Source: Galerina marginata
Taxonomy: Eukaryota; Basidiomycota; Agaricomycetes; Agaricales; Galerinaceae
Direction: 5' to 3'
DNA length: 64,000 nt
NCBI GenBank assembly: GCA_023014335.1
Contig: JAECYW010000029.1
Location: 124,001-188,000 of the forward strand
The notes beneath the pieces were generated by a model. It ran no database searches, was not told where the DNA came from, and saw only the letters and a program-made list of their open reading frames with translations. Positions within the stretch are counted from its first letter, which is position 1; the number at the start of each line of letters is the position of its first letter. The translations under genes were made by a program, and so were the position numbers. Below are positions 34,913 through 43,948 of this stretch, piece after piece.

Positions 34913-35405
34913 TCGCTGGAGTCATCGACGCGCTCTTGTCAAGGGCGACTCTCACGCCCATCGTTGGAGAACGACCGACGGACTCTCGGGATTTCCTATT
35001 GGAAATGGCAGTGAGCAGTGAGAAGTCGAGTCATGCATCACCCGACGCGCGCTCGTCAAAAGGTGACTCTCACGATTCATTTACTGCCTCGTTAAGTCTT
35101 CAAGAGTGGCCCTCACGGTGTTCATTTCAGGGTTCACCGTCGCAGATAGCGGACCCAGTGCTGCGCTCGAGGTGACTCGACTTATAATATAAAAAGCAGA
35201 TTGGGTCAAGGCAAACTGCGCGGTGCTAATCGCTTTATCAATAACCCAACAGAACAGACGATTTTGTGATGGAAATGTTCTTGCAACGATACTGGAATCG
35301 CCTTTTTCTTCCTGCCCATGTTCGTTTCGACCTTTGTCACCGTTTGACTTATTTGACTGACATGACTTCACATCTCCTCGACAGAAATACCGCCTCGTTG
35401 CGAGA
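34913..35405. promoter_or_regulatory. Upstream region of the WD40 gene, TATA-like box at 35183-35194
   Basis: Contains repeated GTCAAG/GGTGACTCTCACG-type short direct repeats (about 34935-35070). An AT-rich TTATAATATAAA box lies about 215 bp before the ATG at 35406. From 35081 onward it is identical or nearly so to the upstream region of the inverted WD40 copy, so the promoter-proximal sequence was duplicated with the gene. The flanking minus-strand fragment makes this a divergent intergenic region. Confidence 0.4.
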
Positions 35406-37232
35406 ATGGAGAGCCACCACGGCCCAATCAATTGCTTCGCAGTTGTCGGAGACGCAGAACTGCTCGCTAGTGGCGGTATGCCCTCTGCTGGTTTATAGTG
35501 CCGAGCCATGACTTCATGCTGCTTAGGTGACGACGAGACCGTTCGAATTTGGGACCTCACTTCCTTCGAGTTGAGAGAAACTCTGATTGATAAGGCAGGC
35601 CATTGGGGTCAAGTCACTTGTTTGCACTGGATACGTTTAGATGGTAATGTATCCGGCAGTGGTCTGTTATCCGTCGGGACGGGCAGAGGGCGTGTTGTAA
35701 TCTACAAGCGGCAAAAAAGAAGGGTGTGTCCTCTCATTAGCCGGCAATAGTCTTTCGGGCCAATTAATTACTCTCACTTTTTACTAGGACCGTTTTGTGG
35801 AAATATCGGATACCCAAGTTTTTAATTCCGGCGACAGTGTTGAAACCTTAGCCTTCGATCCCGTTAATTTCCGTCTCGTCATGACCAGCCACCACGGAAA
35901 AATTAAGATGTCTCGACTTGTTGGAGAAGGTAACGAATCTCTACATGGCTGGTTCTTCTTACTGATCTCTTCTATATTAAGATATGTCGCCTTTGTGGAC
36001 TGTAGAGTTGAACGAGGCGATTCCCCGATCTGCTCGCTTCATCAACAGAGGCGAAGATATCCTCGTGTATGCTCTTGAAAGTGGTGAAATGTGAGCGTTC
36101 AAAACGGTTAGTCATAGCACACGTACTGACGAAATGACAGCACTTGTCGTGATGCCCAGACAGCGGCTCTCAAGCATACCAAAACCCTCAAGTCTGCGAT
36201 GTATGTATGTTTTCTTCTTTGTGCTCTCTCAATTTGACTGGCTGAGCAGTGGGAATATCGACATGGATGAATTTGAGAGAAACATCGTCGTCGACAACAT
36301 GAAAACTGGTTACGACGTATATTCGATCCATCGCTCCACACCTCTCCATACTTTCGACGTTCCGAATAGCAGAAATTTCGTTAGAATGGTCGTGTTTGGG
36401 GAGAAGGGTACTGTGATTGTCGGCGGCAGTGACCATGGCAAAGTGTATCTCTTCGATCTGAAAGCGTCTCAGCAACCTGTGCAAACCTTTATGCATGGAA
36501 AACCAACAACTCTCTTACAGGCGACTATAGTAAGACACTTTTAGTATTTTTCCGAATCGGTCGATAGATTTTTTTTTCTGTAGACAGCAAGCACGGAGAA
36601 TCGGCACCTCATTATGACAGGCAGCTCTGACGACAAATCGTCCATCTGCGTATGGGAAAAGCCGGCAAGTCAATATCTATGTAGTGTTTATCCGTTCGAT
36701 TGATCTGTAACGGATAGACGCAGCGTGCGCTACTGCAGAAGAGGCGCGAGACCGAGAGGCGAGGAGAAGTTGGCCTGGTGGTTGCTCTTCTGCTTTTGAA
36801 CATTGTTTTGGTGGTTGTCTCTCCAGCGTGGTTTCAAGCATTGAAAAGTTTATGCAAGGTCTTACCAGATGTCATTCTTTTGGATGGAACTGACACACTT
36901 TCTCCAGGATTTGACCCAGATACCCACAAAGGCGCGATCTGTTGCGGAGAAGGTGGTAGTCGACCCATTCAAGACCTCACTAGGTGAAGAACCAACTCAA
37001 GGAGCCGCTAAAGGCTCTCTGGTGATTTCCCGCGAAGTTCTGATGCAACTTCCTCATGACGTTTTGATGCAGCTTGGGAAGCAGACTGCAAGCAGTATTC
37101 GTACTGCAAGACCACTGCCCCTGAATATTTTGCGGGACTCTGAGGATGATGCCATTGGATCTGTCGCCAAACTGGAGTAGCCCGAGTTTTATTTCCTACG
37201 CCACAATGCTGCTACATCAGCCTGTAATGTTA
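35081..37232 (+). repeat. Left arm of 2.15-kb inverted repeat carrying the WD40 gene
   Basis: Pairs with 48740-50891 in opposite orientation; positions add to 85972 over the whole gene with no indel seen until about 37228. Only a few substitutions were found by eye. The arms enclose about 11.5 kb of transposon and captured-gene sequence. Confidence 0.9.
35406..37180 (+). CDS. WD40-repeat protein with C-terminal membrane segment, copy 1, 450 aa
   Basis: ATG at 35406 begins MESHHGPINCFAVVGDAELL. Exons: 35406-35475, 35527-35723, 35788-35929, 35982-36090, 36141-36200, 36250-36529, 36584-36664, 36718-36858 and 36908-37180; all join in frame. The intron 36665-36717 is GC-AG. WD40-type segments include SGGDDETVRIWDL, GLLSVGTGRGRVVIY, FGEKGTVIVGGSDHGKVYLF and IMTGSSDDKSSICVWEKP. 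The C-terminal part has a hydrophobic span (VGLVVALLLLNIVLVVVS) followed by a Gln/Leu-rich tail. It is likely a membrane-anchored beta-propeller scaffold; partners unknown. The whole gene sits in a 2.15-kb inverted repeat with 48792-50566. Confidence 0.85.
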
Positions 37233-37234
37233 GC

Positions 37235-37906
37235 TATCTCTAATACAAATTTTGTATTTCTACTTCTCAATATCTCCCATTTGTCTTCGCCTATGCCCCA
37301 TCCACGAGATCTGCATAGCCCGGACGCGAAACCAGCGCTGCAAACCAATCTTTAGAGTCCAAAGAGACGAAGGGTTTGATGGGAAACTGGATTTCAATAT
37401 CCTTGATGATCCGAGGTCTTGTAAGAACCGTACCACAGGATGGGCTATTCGGAAATCGCTTGTAACTGCAGCGGTTTGGGTACTCTGCAATCGGACAGCC
37501 CTCCTTGTATATTGGCTTGTACGTACGATGGCAGCTAGAGTGCGGGCAAACAGCATAGACCGTGGTTTTTCCGGTTAGGGTAAAATAGGAAATTTAGGCT
37601 GAGATGGTGGGGTTGGTGCGAAATATGTGCCTCCAAGACATCGACATCAGAAGGAGATGGTCGTGACATCGACCATAATCGGCTCCCCGATTGCGTGGGG
37701 GGCCCCGACGCCTTGTCAGCGACGGACATTGACGAAACGAAGGTTGCAACGAGACTGTCAGTTTCCTGTAGAACATCGCTGTGGGCTTGTTTCGCTGCAA
37801 GCCGGTAGTCGAGGATGATATGCTTCGCCAGTGTCCGTTTATCGATGTCCTTTCCACCAGATGGTGTACGGCCACAGCCTTGACTGATACATTTGCAAAG
37901 TGGCAT
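37235..37906 (-). pseudogene. Internally deleted Tnp2 transposase copy
   Basis: The minus strand starts with the transposase N-terminus (MPLCKCISQGCGRTPSGGKD at 37906) through VLEAHISHQP. It then jumps near 37580 to KTTVYAVCPH-type exon 2 sequence and [33 protein letters not shown], and ends near 37240 next to the WD40 3' flank. The N-terminal 120 codons remain intact, but most of exons 1 and 2 and all of exons 3 and 4 are gone. Confidence 0.8.
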
Positions 37907-38990
37907 CAGTTATGGTCGAGCAGTTGAGGGTGAGCCAACACAGATTCCGTTAGGATGTTGTTCGAAGCTAGGGCAAGGAGATCGGAATGAGACCTTTAGA
38001 ACGTCTGGGTGGGTTATATGACAGAGATGCAATTTTCGGCACGTACATTTCTTCGTCAATTGCATCACACGAAGCGGCAAATTGCTGAAGGCAGATATCC
38101 AGCCCATAGCCACGTATCTGTGGGAAGGATGATCAATTGCGAATATTCCAATTTGGAATAACCTCCTCAGAAGGTTGCATTCGACTGCTTCAAACTCAAC
38201 GGCCATTGATCCAGTGTGACTCTCCGAGTCAATGTTCTGAGTAACCACAGAAAGGGAGACGAAGAGTTAAAGTTGCTGTTGACCACTCGCAGAGGATGAA
38301 TTAGAGTCGCCGGTCACTGTTGGAAGGCACGATGGCACGTTGGGGGAGTCCCGAGAGGGAAACCTCGCAAGGGAGACTCGGGCTGGCTGGTTGGCTGGCT
38401 ATGGATGTGGTTGCTGGTAAGCGTGATCTGATTGGTCATAGCTAGCTACGAGTCCGTAGGTACTATAGTCGACCTAATGCAGTGGGATGCGCTCCCAGCA
38501 CTGCCACAACGTTCATCGTCGATGACGACGGTCTAGTATGATATAGCCGACCCAGGCGGTAAACAGTAGTGGAGGAAGAGGAAGCCATTGAAGAGACGAT
38601 TTGCAGCGAAATTAGATTCAGCATGCATGAGGTTCCTGACCCTGCGGAACCAGCCCTCCTGAGCTACCAGCACCATGAGGCTCCGGATGTGCTAGGTCAA
38701 GGTTAGGTCCACCAGGCTTGATCGAAAGCGTTCTCTTGGGCAGCATGACGTCGGGGGTTGGGGTAGCACATGCGGGCACGCGATATGTAGGGAATTCGAA
38801 ATGAACGAAGTTGAGGCCGCCCAACCGGGTTCTTGGGCTAATGGTCATACGAGTGCAGCCCAATCCGTTGCTAGCCAGAGTGAAGAGGTCCGAACGCCAA
38901 TGGGCGTTGCAGAAATCGAGAGTCCATAAAGTGTAGTCAATCCAGATGGGGGGAAGGACCACAGCGACGTTTCCGTGCTAGCGATTCAAC
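37907..38990 (-). repeat. Modules Z and Y (inverted), with an insertion
   Basis: Minus-strand copy of the same 5' unit: Z at 37910-38330 (LLRRLFQIGIFAIDHPSH, SNSSSASGQQQ) and Y at 38520-38962 (NAHWRSDLFTLASNG, KPGGPNLDLAHPEPHGAG). It follows the deleted transposase and precedes module X. Compared with 7653-7700 and 27388-27450, extra bases lie between Z and Y. Confidence 0.65.
38339..38511. mobile_element. About 173-bp insertion with MITE-like ends
   Basis: At this point the two other Y/Z copies run straight from GATGGCAC into the GTCGTCGATGACGAC stretch. Here about 173 bp intervene. The insertion starts GTTGGGGGAG and ends CTGCCACAAC; the reverse complement of the end is GTTGTGGCAG, an imperfect terminal inverted repeat (8 of 10). 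Internal GC-rich inverted repeats (near 38348 and 38380) could fold. No coding sequence; no clear target-site duplication. Confidence 0.45.
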
Positions 38991-39119
38991 CGGCTCCATA
39001 GGTAGATCTACGGCAGCGTCTCAGCGTTGGTGGACTAAGCGTCGTTCTGGAAACTCCAGAATGAAGTCTGCACTGCTCGCAATGGCAGTTCAACGACGAA
39101 GGCGCCGCATATAACCACT

Positions 39120-40298
39120 TGATTCAGAGACATTCGAAGCTTAGTTGAGTTTTGAAAAAAATGAATAGAGAGCACTAACAATTTGGGCTTTGCAGACAAA
39201 TCTCGCTGCGCAATTTGTTCAAAGTGGTCGTAAGGCCCTGTTTGAAGATGAATAAGCGCACGCTGAGAGGCACACAGTCCACTTACCGCGTCATCGGCCT
39301 ACGGCGTAAGGACAATAATTTGGGTTCGCCTATGGGATGTGTAACGGGAAGTCTGAGGGGTTTTTTGCTAGCTCGCACCAAGGTGAAAGGAGCAGGCCCT
39401 TCAGAGCCAATAGACAACGACGCAGAACCACTTGCTTGCACCATCTGGCGAAAGGAGTGGTCAAGACGCGCAGATCTAGAAGAAGAGCTCCGACGGGTAA
39501 CCGGGAGTTTGGAAAGCCAAACAGAGTTAAACATCACGATTTGCATGTCAAGCATGTCAAGCTCAACCCTCGACCTCGCCTCACTGCCTCAAGACCAGAT
39601 CGGAGTCGTAGAATTAGCAGAGGAGTAGCGCGATCACCCGCTGCTCATTCCTCTGTCATCCAGGTTGTGCACGCGGTATCGCCACTGGGTTTTGCATCGG
39701 ACTGGGCCAAATCGCTATCGCTGGCACGCTGCTGTATTCCGACTTCTTAGAATCAAGTTTTCTTACAATTTGAATGACGCTCGAGCGACTTGTGAAGCCC
39801 CGCTTCGGCTTCTCAAAATTCTTAGTGGAGGAAGTCAATTCGGACGCCGAGAAGTCTGCCCCGGTCGAGCCTGGTGAACCAACTTAGCTATTCCGGAGCC
39901 CAAAGGCGCTGGTGGCATTGGTGGACTGAAATCGCAGGGCTTTGCAGCAAGTACTACTACGTCGATCGCGACTGGGAAGTCATAGGTCCCTTCAGGGGGG
40001 AAATGCTCCGCGTCATTGACTTCCTCACAAGGGCATTCGAGAAGTCAATGCGACCAGTAGCAGCAGCGACGAGGGAGATTAGGCGAAGGTCGATGACAAC
40101 ACCGCGACAATAACTAAAATTGGAATGTCGGGCAATGACGGTGAATTGAGGAGAACAAGATCTTTCGAACTTTTAGCGGAAATCAAGGTCTGACCCCGCG
40201 CCAGCGAATCGATATTGAAGCAGCAGGATGGCCAGCTAAAGTCTGCGATACCCCCACCATCACGACGCCGCTGGTCGCTGAGACGCTGCTTCACCGAA
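39120..40298 (+). repeat. Module X, complete copy
   Basis: Intron-like 3' end with CTAAC and TTTGCAG (39174-39195), then FKVVVRPCLKMNKRTLRG through DLASLPQDQIGVVELAEE (39215-39628), RGVARSPAAHSSVIQ, LSYSGAQRRWWHWW, and a segment with DRDWEVIGPFRGEMLRVIDF (to 40113). The remaining 180 bp lead to the RPB1 intron end. Two overlapping frames (39215-39628 and 39337-39750) and one antisense frame (39283-39555) are all open. The coding frame, if any, is not clear. Confidence 0.7.
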
Positions 40299-41541
40299 GA
40301 CCATAGTCATGAGCTTAACTTATCCTGAGAGAGGTACTATTCTATTTGTTCTTCGTTCTAGTCATTGATCTAAGCCCTTTCCAGAGGTTCAGTTTGGTAT
40401 TCTTTCACCGGAGGAGATCGTGCGTTTTCTTTTATGAATTTCATCACGGCCCTAGAAATGCTTACAAACAGCCTTTTCTGACTCATAGAAAGCCATCTCC
40501 GTTGCCAAAATCAAACATCCAGAGGACATGGACGAAGCTACTCAGGTGGTCTGATGGACCCAGGTTTGGGCACTATCGACCGGAATTTCAAGTGTCAAAC
40601 CTGCGGCGAAGGGATGTCCGGAATGTCCTGGTCATTTTTGGTAATATCGAGTTGGCGAGGCCTATTTTCCATCCAGGTGTGTTGCTTACTATAACTTCTC
40701 AAGTGGGCACTGATCGATATTGTGTGCTATAAAGGTTTCATCATGAAAGTAAAGAAGATTTTGGACAGTATACCTTCTTGGACTGTAATCACGTGCAAAC
40801 ATCCTCTTGTGGGTCCCAGAATGGCACGGCGCCATTCTGATTTCTGCCGTCCTCAAGCCGAAGACTCTGTGGGCAGGAAAGCAAATCCTCAGCTTGACCA
40901 TTCCCCGTGGTAAGTATCAACATCCACCGTGCGCCAGACCCAAAATCGTTTACTCCCATTTTTGACGACGGTGTTTTGATCGAGAACGGCGAGCTGATAT
41001 TTGGGATCGTCGAGAAGAAGACCGTTGGAGCGTCGCAGGGTGGTTTAGTGCCTGTCATGTTCTGTGAGAAGGGACCCGACGTCACTTGCCAATTGTTTAC
41101 TGGCATCCAGATGGTCGATAATTTCTGGCTCTTCCATAACGACTTCAGCATTGGCGATACTATTGCCGACTCTGCAACTACGTCATACATCACCCAACAC
41201 ATTGCCGCGTGGAAGGCGAACGTGGCTCAGATGATTAACGATGCTATTCATGACTGTATGAAAGCTGTGTCTGGTATGACGATCCGCGAATCTTTTGAGA
41301 ATTTGGTGGAACGGCAGCTCAACTTGGCTCGTGACATGTGTGGTCAATATGCTCAAAAGCACTTCAAGGAGGACAGCAATGTAAAGCAGATGGTGGTTGA
41401 CGGTTCAAAGGGTTCATTCATCAACATTTCGCAAATGTCTGTCTGTGTTGGACAGCAGTCTGCCGAAGGTCGTCGTAACCCATTCGGCTTCCGTCATCGC
41501 ATCCTACCGCACTTCACTAAAGACGACCTCAGTCCAGAGTC
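40299..41541 (+). pseudogene. RPB1: RPB1 fragment block D
   Basis: Starts with an altered NLTYPERG exon end (about 40310-40335) and its intron, then [27 protein letters not shown] codons, [10 protein letters not shown] and GFIMKVKKILDS (40735-40770). It then jumps to the FLDWN...LLWVP region and [22 protein letters not shown] (40918 on), [53 protein letters not shown] and [10 protein letters not shown] (to 41541). The part 40907-41541 is open and continues in frame into module X. About 400 residues of normal RPB1 are missing at the jump. Confidence 0.85.
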
Positions 41542-42989
41542 AATCTCGCTGCGCAATTTGTTCAAAGTGGTCGTAAGGCCCTGTTTGAAGATGAATAAGC
41601 GCACGCTGAGAGGCACACAGTCCACTTACCGCGTCATCGGCCTACGGCGTAAGGACAATAATTTGGGTTCGCCTATGGGATGTGTAACGGGAAGTCTGAG
41701 GGGTTTTTTGCTAGCTCGCACCAAGGTGAAAGGAGCAGGCCCTTCAGAGCCAATAGACAACGACGCAGAACCACTTGCTTGCACCATCTGGCGAAAGGAG
41801 TGGTCAAGACGCGCAGATCTAGAAGAAGAGCTCCGACGGGTAACCGGGAGTTTGGAAAGCCAAACAGAGTTAAACATCACGATTTGCATGTCAAGCATGT
41901 CAAGCTCAACCCTCGACCTCGCCTCAAGGCCTCAAGACCAGATCGGAGTCGTAGAATTAGCAGAGGAGTAGCGCGATCACCCGCTGCTCATTCCTCTGTC
42001 ATCCAGGTTGTGCACGGTATCGCCACTGGGTTTTGCATCGGACTGGGCCAAATCGCTATCGCTGACACGCTGCTGTACTCCATTAGACTCGATTCCGACT
42101 TCTTAGAGTTTTCTTACAATTTGAATGATGCTCGAGCGACTTGTGAAGCCCCGCTTCAGCTTCTCAAAATTCTTTGTGGAGGAAGTCAATTTGGATGCCG
42201 AGAAGTCTGCCCCCATCGAGCCTGGTGAACCAACTTAGTTATTCCGGAGCCCAAAGGCGCTGGTGGCTTTGGTGGACTGAGATCGCAGGGCTTTGCAGCA
42301 AGTACTACTACGTCGTCGACTCCGTATCTCTCATTTCTGCTGGACCAGGCTTGCGAGCCAAGTTCGGGGGACGTGATTCAATGTCTAGACCTTCAGGAGC
42401 AGTATTTATCTCCCATCAACATTTCTCCCAAGACAAACCTTCCATAAAGACCGCATATCACTCCCTGTACGACCCTTATACTTTCAAGGTCGACATCGAC
42501 TCAGCAACGTCACCAGTCCTGGCGGAAAGACTATCTTTATTTCGCCTATTGTTTCTTCGTTATACGCCGCCGGTAGCCAATGCGACGATTCTGCTCTTTG
42601 CAATGGTCTGTGAATGTTGCTGATGTTTAAGCTAGGCCGCGTGGACGACCCTGTGAGTCAACCTTTTCTTTTCGCCTGCAAGAAGCAACTCATTTAATCC
42701 TTTCTCGTACCTCTCATTGTTCATTCCTTGCATCCAGGATAATTCGATTTTCCACCCAAAACCTTCCCGCCCCCTCAGAAAAGCGCCCGCGCCCCAAGTA
42801 GTTGCAGCGCCGTCCTTTGAATACGTTCTCGAACATCGCGCCCGTGCAGCCTGGGTCTCCAGCTCCACGCTCTTCCTTTACGTCGACATCTTCCCGATGT
42901 CTCAACCGCCGTCTTCCATTGTTCATTTCCTAAAGATTCCGACAGCGCTCCTACCCCACCAGGCCTGCGCCCCGACCCACTGCAGGCCC
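41542..42989 (+). repeat. Second module X in tandem, with DSVSLISAG branch
   Basis: Begins abruptly at ISLRNLFKVVV, right after RPB1 codons and without the upstream intron end. It continues through MNKRTLRG to ELAEE (41971), RGVARSPAAHSSVIQ, LSYSGAQRRWWLWW (42250s), DSVSLISAGPGLRAKFGG (42320s) and less recognisable sequence to about 42989. Inverted partner of 25311-26760. Confidence 0.7.
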
Positions 42990-43948
42990 TGCGCCTCTCT
43001 CGGCGCGGTTCGCCTTTGCCCATATCTCCGTCCTCGCTGTGCGCCAGGAAAACAGGCTTCAAACCCACATCGGGACCTTTGCATTATCTCAACTTCCGTT
43101 CGGGTACAAATGTTTGGGCTTACCTTTCCGTCAGCGCATCCAGTGGATTGCATGAATTTGCGGATTTCCAGTTTGGCCTTATCTTCGACGGTGAGAAGAG
43201 AGGGCACAACCGAAGGAATATGACTGTCGCTCTGAAGGAACTGAGCATCAAGTACCTTGACAAACTTCTGGAGCTGGAACACCATGACCAGTGGATGGCT
43301 GGATTATTCCATTAGCAACAAACTCACGAGAGGCGCTGCGCCCTTGCACGACTTCAGCCGTCGTTTACGGTGCTGTTACAAGGGCATACCGGCCATTGAA
43401 GATTGCTGGACAGAGTACGAACGCATTTTTGATAAAGGTCGAGCTCCTTTCTTAACACAGTATTTGGCATCGATTTTACATACGAGAATACTCGTTATTC
43501 TTTTACTGCTGCGCGGTCCTCATCCACTGTGGACTCTCTACGTCAACGGAGACAGTACAATGGGCGTTTTGACGGATGGCGGGTTACTCGTTGGTCTCGT
43601 TCTTTTGGATAGGAAGAGTTACTCCACACTCCACATACGGACGGAGGAAGTTGGCGCTCTTAGATTGATTGGTCGACGCCAGGACCTGCTTGATTACAGG
43701 AAAACGCCCCTTCTCAGCTCAGAAGTCCAAGTCTCGGGAAACTTATCGGATACTTTCTGGGCAGTGGAGATCATGTCAAGGCTGGCGATCAATACGCCAA
43801 AATTGAGGTAAGTCTTGCTTTAAATGTCGACTCGTCGGCTGGTTGAGCTGGTTGATGCCAGTGCTATTAGGTCGTGAAAACGTACATGCCACTTGTTACA
43901 TCTGAAGTGGGTGTTATCCAGTTGATCAAGCAACCTGGTGTCCGTGTA
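42990..43948 (+). pseudogene. ACC1: ACC1 fragment joined to RPB1
   Basis: Acetyl-CoA carboxylase sequence in shifting frames: [18 protein letters not shown] (43030s), [97 protein letters not shown], an intron (about 43809-43872), and VVKTYMPLVTSEVGVIQLIK QPGV just after the biotin-carrying lysine motif. At about 43948 the reading continues into RPB1 (SDPNFAEKV). The EVMKM biotinyl motif is degraded to VVKTY. Confidence 0.85.

Larger units (their letters stand above)
38890..41541 (+). repeat. Left copy of 2.65-kb direct repeat
   Basis: Matches 56450-59102 at a constant offset of 17561 (17560 before one A-run indel near 39160). The few differences include four substitutions around 40527-40573. 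Contains the end of module Y, module X and RPB1 block D. The match stops exactly where this copy leaves RPB1 for a second module X at 41541. Confidence 0.9.

Noticed and set aside
39283..39555. Antisense 90-codon frame in module X as a gene
   Set aside because: Kept open in all near-identical copies only because those copies are recent; no independent evidence.
40907..41971. A 355-codon open frame that could be called a single novel protein
   Set aside because: It is an RPB1 fragment running by chance in frame into module X; it starts inside RPB1 and has no start context of its own.
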